Source: Paenibacillus xylanexedens (lineage in GTDB: Bacteria > Bacillota > Bacilli > Paenibacillales > Paenibacillaceae). From it: a stretch of 64,000 nucleotides of DNA. The position numbers and the translations under genes were made by a program. Of this stretch, positions 8,324 to 16,055 are shown piece after piece. Location of the stretch: assembly GCF_017874615.1 (NCBI RefSeq), contig NZ_JAGIKV010000021.1:79070-143069 (forward strand), written 5' to 3'. Within the stretch, counting starts at the first letter, position 1; every line of letters starts with the position of its first letter. The notes under the pieces are model-generated. The model had not been told where the DNA came from. It did not search any database and saw nothing but the letters and a program-made list of their open reading frames with translations.

Positions 8324-8575
8324 TTTCACCGATATGCCTCATCCTTCGCATTTCTTCAATCCCTTGGTGCACCTGACTCAGGAGTCCTCCACTGCCCAAG
8401 TTCAGTAGATTATAGAACGGAAATAGGGGTTTTCCCTGAATTACAACGTACGAGAAAGGGTCTACAATAGAATTAACATTGTAATACCCTTACTTTAAGA
8501 TGATCCTGTTCAAAGGTTAATGATAATAATTACAGGTTACGTACGTTATAATTTCGAAAAAGGAAGTGTCCTCTC

Positions 8576-9007
8576 ATGCATGATGAACTGCCATCTGGCA
8601 TTCAGGAGATGATCGACGGCCTGCGCCTGAACACATCCAGCGACTTCTGTGGACTTGCCTGTCTGAACGGGACGATGCTACGCTGGAAGTATACCTCTGG
8701 GGCTAGTAATGAACGGGTGAGACGCATGGAAATGCGCCCCGGACAAGATCTGGTAGGCACAGCCCTTCGGACTGGACGCACAGCTCGATCTGATGCACAA
8801 TCCACCGGGAAGCATACACCCGGTCGTTGCCCGTTAATGCTCGCTGAGCGGCTGGTATGTGCCATAGCGGTACCTGTGTTCCAGGAAGGAAGCGTGCCTG
8901 GCGCCGTGCTGCTCGTTGGCAGCAGACTGCCTTGCACCTTCTCACCGGACATGATCCGGCAGACGGAGCAAGTCGCTCTACATCTTCAGCCAAAGGTGTT
9001 TGGATAA
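8576..9007 (+). CDS. GAF domain protein, NreA-like nitrate sensor candidate
   Basis: A single GAF domain of 143 residues with no output domain. The layout DFCGLACLNGTMLRWKYTSG, RPGQDLVGTALRTGR, CAIAVPVFQEGSVPGAVLLVGSRL resembles NreA, the nitrate-binding partner of the NreBC two-component system of staphylococci. It starts at an ATG behind AAAAGGAAG. The gene is divergent from fnr, and a NreC/NreB-like pair lies 4 kb downstream on the same strand, beyond an AT-rich block. That supports a role in sensing nitrate for anaerobic respiration. The family (GAF) is secure and the NreA assignment is inference. Four cysteines (8640-8940) are present but form no known metal motif. Confidence 0.75.
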   Translation: MHDELPSGIQEMIDGLRLNTSSDFCGLACLNGTMLRWKYTSGASNERVRRMEMRPGQDLVGTALRTGRTARSDAQSTGKHTPGRCPLMLAERLVCAIAVPVFQEGSVPGAVLLVGSRLPCTFSPDMIRQTEQVALHLQPKVFG

Positions 9008-9027
9008 CGACATCTGAAACGATGCCA

Positions 9028-9068
9028 AGAGTCTTGTTGTCTCCTTATGGGGGTAACAAGACTTTTTT
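9028..9068 (+). terminator. rho-independent terminator of the GAF gene
   Basis: AGTCTTGTT and AACAAGACT form a perfect 9-bp stem, followed by TTTTTTA. Confidence 0.85.
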
Positions 9069-9267
9069 ATTATGGTTTATTCTTAGTTGGGCAAGAGCTA
9101 TTCTTCCATCTGAAGCAACACACACAACAGTGCCATTTCCATCGAATTGCCTTCATTGGTTACTTGCACAGCAACGGTGAACTATCATCATGTTCAGAAA
9201 CACGGTGTTTTTCATAAAGACCAAACCCTATTTTTGTATCCCCATGCTCTCTGGAGCCATCCTTTAT
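9069..9267. other. intergenic stretch without recognisable gene
   Basis: No frame with a ribosome binding site or recognisable product was found on either strand between the two flanking terminators. It marks the left edge of the AT-rich accessory block. Confidence 0.4.
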
Positions 9268-9269
9268 TT

Positions 9270-9299
9270 AAAAACAGCAGCCAGAATATCCGGCTGCCG
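9270..9299 (-). terminator. possible terminator of the padR-HAAS operon
   Basis: On the minus strand GCAGCC, a nine-base loop and GGCTGC are followed by TGTTTTTA, about 90 bases after the HAAS gene stop. Confidence 0.55.
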
Positions 9300-9390
9300 T
9301 TGATATCATTTCTTTCTGGTGCTATCGTTTCTCATTATCCCTTCGTGGCCTGCCAATGAAACAATTCATATTCCAGATTTTGATTAATAA

Positions 9391-10101
9391 TCATCTTTTT
9401 TTCCTATATCTCATCCATCCCATTATAAAAAAGAAGATCGAGAAGGAACTCATAAGCAAACTTATAATCACTACCATGGAATATCTAACGACATTATGCG
9501 AAAATTGGATTTCGTAAACATTAGTCGAGTTCGGATGTGCAGTATACTTTAACTCCACTTTTGTATGAATCAACCAATTATCATATTGAGGAAATCCTTC
9601 ATGGTCTATTGTTTTAAAAATTCGATTTGATTTTGAACCTCCTTTCTCTGTAATTACAGTATCCTTAATGTATCCGCGTTCAATTTCATTTTCGGCAATG
9701 GATTTTATTTTTGCCACATCTGGAGTTTCAGAACGATATAGTTCAGCCCATAACGCATTGTAAAAGGAAGCTCGTTCATTTGCATAAAACTGTTGGCCTC
9801 CCCAAATAGTAAGTAGCAACAATATAACAAAACCAAAACAAAAAAGTGAAATTTTCCAATATACATTCCATTTGCGTCGTTTCGATTTTATTTCTGGATT
9901 ATCATAAAATATATCCTGATTTCCACCAAATTGTTCGAATGCGTCTATTGTTGCTTGTTCTTCACTTAAACCTTTCGCTCTTCCGTCTTGGATATAATCC
10001 ACAAGATGGGTTCGCATTTCTTCTCTCATTTCATGCAATTCTTGTTTACTCAACCCACTATCCCGGTATAAGTTATCCAGAAACGTCTCAATTTTTTTCA
10101 T
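9391..10101 (-). CDS. HAAS/permease-prefix domain membrane protein
   Basis: The start used is the ATG at 10101 (MKKIETFLDN), preceded by TGGAGGCGAACCAAC; longer frames upstream lie inside padR. Residues 1-60 (LYRDSGLSKQELHEMREEMR to AFEQFGG) form the helical HAAS/DUF1700-type domain that commonly accompanies PadR regulators. One membrane helix lies at about residues 86-106, followed by an extracytoplasmic region of roughly 100 residues (KTIDHEGFPQYDNWLIHTKV) and a C-terminal helix near 208-230 ending in MRYRKKR. Total length is 236 residues. The gene overlaps the end of padR by 14 bases, so the two are co-translated. HAAS proteins are thought to relay PadR-linked responses at the membrane. 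The specific signal is unknown. Confidence 0.8.
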   Translation of the reverse strand: MKKIETFLDNLYRDSGLSKQELHEMREEMRTHLVDYIQDGRAKGLSEEQATIDAFEQFGGNQDIFYDNPEIKSKRRKWNVYWKISLFCFGFVILLLLTIWGGQQFYANERASFYNALWAELYRSETPDVAKIKSIAENEIERGYIKDTVITEKGGSKSNRIFKTIDHEGFPQYDNWLIHTKVELKYTAHPNSTNVYEIQFSHNVVRYSMVVIISLLMSSFSIFFFIMGWMRYRKKR

Positions 10102-10432
10102 GTTGGTTCGCCTCCAAAAACATTTCCAATATCGCTTTGAGAACAATCCATTCTTTCTGGCTGTGATTAAATTCGACTTGGCCCGTAATTGTAATTTTAT
10201 AGTACTTTCGCCGTGCAGCTCCCTCCGATTCACTCCAATACCCTTCGATCCATCCTTTCTGCTCCATTCTTTTTAAAGCTGGATATAGCGTCCCTTCCTT
10301 TAACTCGAATAAATCCTGGCTAGTTTTCTTAATTGCTTTACTCATTTCGTACCCATATAAGTCATTTTGAGAAAGCAAGCTAAGTAGAATGAAATCAATA
10401 TAACCCTTTAACCACTCTTTTCTAATTTCCAT
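10088..10432 (-). CDS. PadR family transcriptional regulator
   Basis: Winged-helix repressor of the small PadR class (114 residues). The core reads DFILLSLLSQNDLYGYEMSKAI, then the recognition and wing region LKEGTLYPALKRMEQKGWIEGYW and RRKYYKITITGQ, followed by a C-terminal dimer helix. The ATG at 10432 is chosen because AAGGAAGGTG lies seven to nine bases upstream; a start seven codons earlier would bury it. A perfect 35-bp palindrome sits 31 bases before the start and is the probable autoregulatory operator. The protein is co-transcribed and translationally coupled with the HAAS membrane protein. Confidence 0.9.
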   Translation of the reverse strand: MEIRKEWLKGYIDFILLSLLSQNDLYGYEMSKAIKKTSQDLFELKEGTLYPALKRMEQKGWIEGYWSESEGAARRKYYKITITGQVEFNHSQKEWIVLKAILEMFLEANQHEKN

Positions 10433-10462
10433 TAGAACACCTTCCTTACACAAAAAAATGTA

Positions 10463-10497
10463 TCACAATATACCTTGTAACACAAGGTATATTGTGA
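10463..10497. promoter_or_regulatory. 35-bp perfect palindrome, probable PadR operator
   Basis: TCACAATATACCTTG and CAAGGTATATTGTGA are exact inverted repeats separated by five bases (TAACA). The position right before padR, and the length and AT-rich symmetry, fit PadR operators. There is no ORF in it. As RNA it could also fold into a hairpin, but the T-rich tail is on the wrong side for padR. Confidence 0.7.
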
Positions 10498-10500
10498 AAA

Positions 10501-10529
10501 AAAAGTTGGCAATTAATATGCCAACTTTT
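10501..10529 (-). terminator. rho-independent terminator of the secreted protein gene
   Basis: AAAAGTTGGCA and TGCCAACTTTT form a perfect 11-bp stem. On the minus strand it is followed by a long T run. It abuts the PadR palindrome. Confidence 0.85.
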
Positions 10530-10548
10530 CCTTACCTCTAATTAGTTC

Positions 10549-11748
10549 TTATTTTTTCGAGGCATCTTCAATTAACCAAGTCAATGGCTGCGCAAAAATA
10601 TCCTCCTCTTGCCCAGTAATACTTTTGTCTCCACTAGGATCTATGATGTAAGCTGTTGTATCCTTAGTCAGGTTAGAGATTTGATCTTTAGAGACATAGC
10701 CTTTCAAATCAGTATATCCCGAAAAGGTTACTTTGCTGTTATCCAATGTGATTTCCTTAATTGAATCTGTTGCGATTGTAATACGATCATTGTTTTGATC
10801 AATAGCTCGAGCCTGAACTTGTTCAACTTCTACATTATGCTTTTTTGTGAAACCTTCAAGTTCTGAAAATGTGATAGGTTTCTCAAATGTTATAGTCACT
10901 GCAATTTTTTCGGAATCTCCAGCATCTTTCAAAAGAGATTGTGGATTCACAATAGAATCTAGCAACACTCTTTTTGCTTCCCTGTACGATGATATACTTA
11001 TTTGACCTGACTCAACAGCCTTGTACTCACTAATAAAATCTGGATATCCAGATTCATATGATTGTAATTCAGTAGCCAATGATTGTTCTGATGGAAACTC
11101 TTCAAGCAAGGTTGGTTCCCCAGGTAATGAAAATCCTCCCAAATTGTCACCATAGGTATGCACATGTTGAACTACACTTGATTGCACACAATTGTTATAG
11201 TCGCTAACTCCTTTTTTACTTATGGCAAACTGAGCGTTCACCTTACCACTGTCACCGCTATCACCATCTCTGTAGTCATTCCATAAAGACTCCATGTAAT
11301 AGGTTTTTCCTGACTCGACGGTACCCAGTACAGTTACTTCCGTTTCATCATCTTCACCAAAAAAATTATTATCTTCAATATCTATTTTAGGATTGGGGAG
11401 ATTCGTTCGAACTTCATCCCCATCGATTTCTAAATCCCATGAGTCTGGTATAGCTGTCTGATCAATTGTTAAATAAGCGTTCGCATTATCACATGTATTC
11501 CCCGGATTATCACCACCATTGTTATAATCGAGGATATTCGTAACATTTGTTGAATCCAAAGTGAAGTAAATGGAAGTATTTAATCTTGTATTCCCACCAC
11601 TCGAGACTAAACTAAGAAAACCTTGACCTGACTTTGGAACATAACTACCGTTGTTATAATTTGAATAACTCCATGCATGGATAGATGAACTGAGCGAGAA
11701 CAACATTACCGTTCCCAAGGCAAGAACTTTAAAAGTAAACTTTTTCAA
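10549..11748 (-). CDS. secreted protein of unknown function
   Basis: Not recognised. The TTG at 11748 is taken as start (MKKFTFKVLALG), since TTGGGAGGTTTTCAA precedes it and an earlier TTG lies in the ribosome binding site itself. A signal peptide covers about residues 1-25, ending SSIHA. The mature part is acidic and Asn/Asp/Ser-rich, with two cysteines (NTCDNAN near 87 and NNCVQSS near 190) that could form a disulfide. The N-terminal half has the look of a beta-sandwich (GQGFLSLVSSGGNTRLN, YFTLDSTN, YLTIDQT). The C-terminal 120 residues (AVTITFEKPITFSELEGF to YVSKDQISNL) look like a separate alpha/beta domain. Codons are AT-rich compared with most of the window. It has its own terminator and a long AT-rich leader, and may have been acquired. 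Confidence 0.65.
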   Translation of the reverse strand: MKKFTFKVLALGTVMLFSLSSSIHAWSYSNYNNGSYVPKSGQGFLSLVSSGGNTRLNTSIYFTLDSTNVTNILDYNNGGDNPGNTCDNANAYLTIDQTAIPDSWDLEIDGDEVRTNLPNPKIDIEDNNFFGEDDETEVTVLGTVESGKTYYMESLWNDYRDGDSGDSGKVNAQFAISKKGVSDYNNCVQSSVVQHVHTYGDNLGGFSLPGEPTLLEEFPSEQSLATELQSYESGYPDFISEYKAVESGQISISSYREAKRVLLDSIVNPQSLLKDAGDSEKIAVTITFEKPITFSELEGFTKKHNVEVEQVQARAIDQNNDRITIATDSIKEITLDNSKVTFSGYTDLKGYVSKDQISNLTKDTTAYIIDPSGDKSITGQEEDIFAQPLTWLIEDASKK

Positions 11749-12312
11749 TTGAAAACCTCCCAATTAAGTTATTGATTATTGTTTACTGCCCTTATCAGTA
11801 ACGCAACAGCACAAATAAGTAGCTATCCCACCTTTCAAGTGAGTTGCTCCTATATCAAATGTTTGCATAAAGCTTGTTACCTTATGTAATCTCTAACTGT
11901 CTGCTTTACTCTAACAAAGTATAAGAGCACAGGACATAGCCCCGGATGTGTAGACAACACTCAAAAATATTATCTGCTTTCTCAGAATAATCCTAAGATA
12001 AGCTAGATTCATATTACAATATATTCTATTTATATTAAATAAAAGTAATTTAATTGTATATTTTTACATATTATCTTAATTATCATAATCTACACTCACA
12101 CTCTCTATGATTTGTGGCTAAGTAAAATATCAGAAACCTCAGCCTGAAAGAAAAGCAAAAGGGGAAAAACTGCAGTAGAAAACTAATCATGTAAACTGCG
12201 ATGCTAAAATTTATATCGTAGTCATCAAACCTTCAATTTTAAACACACTAAAATATGATGACTTCCTGAATACAAAGTTATCTCTTGAAATAAATGTAAT
12301 ATATTCAATTTA
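11749..12312. other. AT-rich intergenic region with a long leader for the secreted protein
   Basis: About 560 bases with no credible gene. The half next to the secreted-protein gene, read on the minus strand, contains a small hairpin (TTACTG and CAGTAA around ATAAGGG) and a CACTTGAAAGGTG hairpin within a less AT-rich, possibly structured leader. The other half is extremely AT-rich and leads into the truncated siderophore-binding gene, so a recombination junction probably lies between 12250 and 12330. Confidence 0.4.
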
Positions 12313-12327
12313 AAAGGGCCCTTATGT

Positions 12328-12807
12328 GTGCTTAATCTGGTTAAGGGCATAGATGAAATTGGACGAATCGACGGCCCTGCCAAGGACTCCATTCAAGGGC
12401 TGGTCAAGGAAGGTACGACCTTCTCCAACTTCAGTCTCTTTGGTAAGGATTGGTACATCAACGGAGATGGTGTCAACCGCGGTGGACAAGCCATCTACCA
12501 ACAGCTCGGACTGAAAGCACCAGACATTGTACAAAAGGAACTGATTGATCAGGATAAAGATACTGTAACTGTATCCGAGGAGAAACTGGCGGGTTATGCA
12601 GGTGATTATATTTTCCTCGATTTATCCAATGGAGGTTCGCTGGATGAAACATCACCCGTCTGGTCATCCCTGGACGCTGTGAAGAACAATCGAGTGTTTA
12701 AGCTGGATGGGGAACCGTTCTGGCCTTATGATCCTCTTGCCGTGGAGGCACAAGTCCAGGAAATTGCCAATATGATTCAGGAACGTTTCGGCCAAACAGA
12801 ACATTAA
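12328..12807 (+). pseudogene. 3' remnant of an iron-siderophore ABC transporter substrate-binding protein
   Basis: The open frame encodes about 160 residues that correspond only to the C-terminal lobe of a FecB/FhuD-type periplasmic-binding-fold protein: FSLFGKDWYINGDGVNRGGQ, IYQQLGLKAPD, GYAGDYIFLDLSNGG, SSLDAVKNNRVFKLDG, FWPYDPLAVEAQVQEIANMI. Intact family members are about 310-350 residues, so the signal peptide, lipobox and N-terminal lobe are missing. The frame opens at a GTG with no ribosome binding site, after AT-rich DNA, and stops occur upstream in frame (TGA at 12286). The original terminator is kept downstream. It is a decayed gene cut at the edge of the accessory block. No permease or ATPase genes are nearby. 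Confidence 0.8.
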
Positions 12808-12840
12808 GGTTCAATGTTTCTATCCCACACGTTGAGTGAG

Positions 12841-12884
12841 AGAAGCTATTCGGAGATTAAAGCTCTGAATTGCTTCTTTTTTTG
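12841..12884 (+). terminator. terminator retained from the truncated siderophore-binding gene
   Basis: AGAAGCTATTCGGAG pairs with CTCTGAATTGCTTCT (13 of 15) and is followed by TTTTTTT. Confidence 0.75.
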
Positions 12885-12928
12885 TTATGATATAGATAGA
12901 ACTAAGGAAGCGGACAGGGGGAAATCAT

Positions 12929-13579
12929 GTGATTCAACTATTAGTTGTAGACGACCATGTTGTCGTGCGTTCCGGGCTGATCGCCTTACTTGAAGGAAAG
13001 AATGATATACATATCGTTGGAGATGCCGCAGATGGCGATGAAGCCATTGCCAAGGCTCAAGAGTTGAAACCAGATGTGGTCTTGATGGATTTCAGCATGC
13101 CGCCAGGCAAAGACGGTCTGACCGCTACCGCTGAATTGAAGAAATTGATGCCGGATGTCTCCATTTTGATACTGACTATGCATGACGATGAAGAATATCT
13201 GTTCCGCGCCATCCATGCAGGGGCATCCGGATATATCCTCAAAAGTGCGCCGCATGAAGAATTGCTTGCCGCGATTCGTTCCGTAGCAGAGGGTAGCGCC
13301 TATCTCTACCCCAGTGCGACCAAGCGGCTGATGAGTGAATACCTGGACAAAGCCAAACAGGAAAACGCCGGACCGTATGACACGTTATCCGAGCGGGAGA
13401 AAGAGATTTTGTCCTGGATTGCCAAAGGCTACGCCAACAAGGAAATCGCCGAACATCTGATCATCAGTGTCAAAACGGTCGAATCCCACAAAAGCAATCT
13501 GATGGAGAAACTTGGCCTGCGTACACGCCCGGAACTGGTGAAGTTCGCTATGAAAAAGGGGTTGCTGAACTTTGAGTAG
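12929..13579 (+). CDS. response regulator, NarL/NreC family
   Basis: Two-component response regulator of 216 residues. The receiver domain (LLVVDDHVVVRSGLIALLE) has the acidic pocket, the phospho-acceptor aspartate in PDVVLMDFSMP (about residue 54) and the conserved lysine in YILKSA. The LuxR-type DNA-binding domain reads LSEREKEILSWIAKGYANKE and then VKTVESHKSNLMEKLGL. It starts at GTG behind CAGGGGGAAATCAT. An ATG two bases earlier is out of frame. It overlaps the kinase gene by eight bases. Similarity to NreC, together with the nearby fnr and NreA-like genes, suggests control of nitrate/nitrite respiration, but no nar genes are in the window to confirm this. Confidence 0.88.
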   Translation: MIQLLVVDDHVVVRSGLIALLEGKNDIHIVGDAADGDEAIAKAQELKPDVVLMDFSMPPGKDGLTATAELKKLMPDVSILILTMHDDEEYLFRAIHAGASGYILKSAPHEELLAAIRSVAEGSAYLYPSATKRLMSEYLDKAKQENAGPYDTLSEREKEILSWIAKGYANKEIAEHLIISVKTVESHKSNLMEKLGLRTRPELVKFAMKKGLLNFE

Positions 13580-14687
13580 TGCACGTAAGAACAGACTAAG
13601 TGGACTCGCAGACCAGCCCGTACGTCTCCTGCTGAACGAAATCGATAATCACATTACGGATAATGAATTTCGCAGCAGGTTGAAGGGTTCCCTGCATCAA
13701 CTGAGTGATCTGAAATTTGCCTTGGATGAATCCTCTATTGTAGCCCTGACAGACCGCAAGGGTAAAATCCAGTATGTGAATGATAAATTCTGTGAAATCT
13801 CGCAGTATGAGCGCGAGGAACTGATCGGTAAGGATCATCGAATCATTAATTCCGGATACCATGGCAAAAGCTTTATGAAAAACCTGTGGGACACGATATC
13901 CTCAGGTAAGGTATGGAACGGGGAAATTCTCAATCGTGCCAGAGATGGCAGTCATTATTGGGTCAACACCACCATCGTGCCTTTCCTTGATAACGACGGG
14001 GAGCCATATCAATACCTGGCTGTACGCAGCGAGGTCACCAAGCTGAAATCCGTCGAAGCCGAATTGCAAAAGATGATGTCCCAAGTGATGAATATTCAGG
14101 AAGAGGAACGACGCCGGATCTCGCGTGAACTGCATGACGGGATTGGACAGAGTCTCTTCTCTCTGGTGATTCAGATGGATCGCCTGCTGGCAGACCAGCC
14201 TCACCCCGGGGTTGAAGCACTTCGTAAACAGGTCACGGGTATCATGGAAGATGTACGCGGTATGGCATGGGAGCTGAGACCATCCGTTCTGGATGACCTG
14301 GGTGTTGTTCCGGCGATTCGTACGTATATCGAGAATTACACCCGCCACTACGGGATCGAAGTTGATCTGGAATGTAATTTGCGCAAACGACTGGAGATGA
14401 ACCGGGAGATAGCCATCTACCGAATTATTCAGGAAGCCTTAACCAATGTCGCAAAGTATGCCGATGTTGCCGAGGCACGTGTTACTATAGAAGACGCTGA
14501 GAACATGACGATGGTTATTATTGAAGACCAAGGTGCTGGATTCAGCGAAGCAACCGCTGGCAATGGTGTTGGATTGTTTAGTATGGAAGAGCGTGCCCGT
14601 GGTGCAGGAGGAACGTTGAGAGTTTCTTCCGAGCCTAGCGAAGGGACTACCGTTACCCTTTTATTGCCCAAGACAGCACAGGGATAA
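13572..14687 (+). CDS. PAS-domain sensor histidine kinase, NreB/DegS type
   Basis: Soluble kinase of 371 residues with no membrane segment. Residues about 50-160 form a PAS domain (IVALTDRKGKIQYVNDKFCE, GKDHRIINSGYHG, GEILNRARDGSHYW). Then comes the HisKA_3 motif EERRRISRELHDGIGQSL with the phospho-accepting histidine, and a HATPase domain (IYRIIQEALTNVAKYA, VIIEDQGAGF, GVGLFSMEERARGAGG). It starts at TTG overlapping the response regulator stop, so the pair is translationally coupled. Staphylococcal NreB binds an oxygen-labile Fe-S cluster through four PAS cysteines. Here only one PAS cysteine is present (KFCEI), so the sensing chemistry must differ, perhaps relying on the GAF partner or another cofactor. 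Confidence 0.88.
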   Translation: MSSARKNRLSGLADQPVRLLLNEIDNHITDNEFRSRLKGSLHQLSDLKFALDESSIVALTDRKGKIQYVNDKFCEISQYEREELIGKDHRIINSGYHGKSFMKNLWDTISSGKVWNGEILNRARDGSHYWVNTTIVPFLDNDGEPYQYLAVRSEVTKLKSVEAELQKMMSQVMNIQEEERRRISRELHDGIGQSLFSLVIQMDRLLADQPHPGVEALRKQVTGIMEDVRGMAWELRPSVLDDLGVVPAIRTYIENYTRHYGIEVDLECNLRKRLEMNREIAIYRIIQEALTNVAKYADVAEARVTIEDAENMTMVIIEDQGAGFSEATAGNGVGLFSMEERARGAGGTLRVSSEPSEGTTVTLLLPKTAQG

Positions 14688-14741
14688 CCGTACATGCTTC
14701 GTATCACACTTTGCGCTTCACTCCAGCTTATCTATTATTTA

Positions 14742-14785
14742 ACGGCTGCTCGCTATTAGACTGTGCGAGTGGTCTTTTTATTTTC
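14742..14785 (+). terminator. terminator after the two-component operon
   Basis: GCTCGC and GCGAGT form a short stem followed by TGGTCTTTTTATTTT. The stem is modest in length. Confidence 0.5.
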
Positions 14786-14958
14786 CGATTGGTCGAAATG
14801 ACAAAATGAAGGCTCAAAATCGGTTAAATTCAATAATCATGATAAATAGATTGACTCCAGTTACGATTCGTCATTAAACTATGAATGCCACATACACATT
14901 GTATGTTAAGTAAAATTTTATTGTTTATTTCATATAGCGAGAGAAAAGGATGGTCAAC

Positions 14959-15453
14959 ATGTCAGAGAAACGCTCCTCCAAAGGAGGAGAAATTCCACAA
15001 ATGTACAATCTGGACGAGATGGATCGCAAAATTATCGCCGCGCTTCACCACAACAGCCGAATATCCTATACGGATCTGGGGACACAGATCGGATTGTCAC
15101 GTGTAGCTGTTCAGGCCCGCATTAATGCGTTATCCGAAAAAGGAATCATCGAACGCTTCACCGTTGTGATTAACCCTGGCAAGGTTGGGCTTCAGGTCTC
15201 GGCCTTTTTCAATGTCGATGTTGAACCGCCCTTCCTGGATGAAGTCGCTGAGAAACTGGATGAAGAGCCAGCCGTCACCAGCCTTTATCATATGACAGGC
15301 CCGAGTACACTGCACATGCACGGTATTTTTGCGGATATGGAAGAGATGGAGCAGTTCTTGCTGGAGAAGCTCTATAAGATGCCGGGTATCGTCAAAGTGG
15401 AATCACAGCTATTGTTGAAACGTTATAAAAGCCGGATGGGCATGAGACTCTAG
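14959..15453 (+). CDS. Lrp/AsnC family regulator of the chromate transporter pair (YwrC-like)
   Basis: Winged-helix regulator with a C-terminal RAM ligand domain. The helix-turn-helix is LDEMDRKIIAALHHNSRISY and TDLGTQIGLSRVAVQARINA; the RAM part runs from about residue 75 (FFNVDVEPPFLDEV) to the end. The ATG at 14959 is preferred because AAAGGATGGTCAAC precedes it; an ATG three codons upstream is the alternative. It lies 12 bases before the first of two short chromate transporter genes, the same arrangement as ywrC-ywrB-ywrA of Bacillus subtilis, where the Lrp-type protein represses the operon. A chromate- or sulfate-responsive role is inferred from that. Confidence 0.88.
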   Translation: MSEKRSSKGGEIPQMYNLDEMDRKIIAALHHNSRISYTDLGTQIGLSRVAVQARINALSEKGIIERFTVVINPGKVGLQVSAFFNVDVEPPFLDEVAEKLDEEPAVTSLYHMTGPSTLHMHGIFADMEEMEQFLLEKLYKMPGIVKVESQLLLKRYKSRMGMRL

Positions 15454-15465
15454 GAGGAAATCAGC

Positions 15466-16053
15466 ATGGGTTGGAAAGATTACAACGGTCTCGTCATCGG
15501 AATGGTACGAACCGGAATTCTCGGATATGGCGGTGGCCCTTCGGTTATTCCGTTGATCCGTTACGAAGCCGTTACGCGTTACAAATGGGTCAGTGATGAG
15601 GAGTTCGGCGAGATTTTGGCTATCGCCAACGCCTTGCCGGGTCCCATCGCGACCAAAATGGCCGCATATCTCGGTTATAAAACCAAAGGTGTTCTGGGCG
15701 CGATCGTGTCCGTACTCGCTCATATTTTACCGACAAGTATTGCCATTATTGCTCTGCTCGGTTCCATGTACGCGCTACGCGAGTCGAAAGTGGTCGCAGG
15801 CATGGTAGCCGCCGTAAGGCCAGTCATTTTTGTCATGCTGGGCATGATGGCTTATGAATTTGCCATGAAAGCCTGGAAGGGACTCGGTAAAGTTTTTGCC
15901 GCCCTATTCGGCGTGATTGCCTTTGTACTATTGCAGCTGCTGGATATCCATCCGGGGATTGTGATCGCGGTTTTCCTTGGATACGGTGTCTTCCATCTGG
16001 ATCTGGTTCAGCGCTTCAAGTCCAAAGGCGAGTCCGATAAGGGGGTGTCCTAA
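15466..16053 (+). CDS. short-chain chromate transporter, N-type subunit (YwrB-like)
   Basis: Membrane protein of 195 residues from the CHR family half-size class, which works as a pair to export chromate. The N-terminal signature is GYGGGPSVIPLIRYE, then FGEILAIANALPGPIATKMA. About five hydrophobic segments follow (AIVSVLAHILPTSIAIIALL, VIFVMLGMMAYEF, VIAFVLLQLLDI). The start follows AGGAGGAAATCAGC. It sits between the Lrp regulator and the second subunit and ends two bases before the next start, so all three form one operon. The direction (export) comes from knowledge of the family. Confidence 0.88.
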   Translation: MGWKDYNGLVIGMVRTGILGYGGGPSVIPLIRYEAVTRYKWVSDEEFGEILAIANALPGPIATKMAAYLGYKTKGVLGAIVSVLAHILPTSIAIIALLGSMYALRESKVVAGMVAAVRPVIFVMLGMMAYEFAMKAWKGLGKVFAALFGVIAFVLLQLLDIHPGIVIAVFLGYGVFHLDLVQRFKSKGESDKGVS

Positions 16054-16055
16054 GG

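Noticed and set aside
8521..8535. Fur-like TGATAATAATTACAG before the GAF gene
   Set aside because: Only the left half matches the consensus, and the region is generally AT-rich.
11749..11960. Possible riboswitch upstream of the secreted protein
   Set aside because: Some hairpins and a GCAAAC string recall the c-di-GMP-I class, but the conserved core could not be aligned by eye. Kept only as a leader to check with Infernal.
8576..14687. Naming the three genes nreA, nreB and nreC
   Set aside because: The kinase lacks the Fe-S cysteines that define NreB and no nitrate respiration genes are in the window; the names are used only as comparisons.
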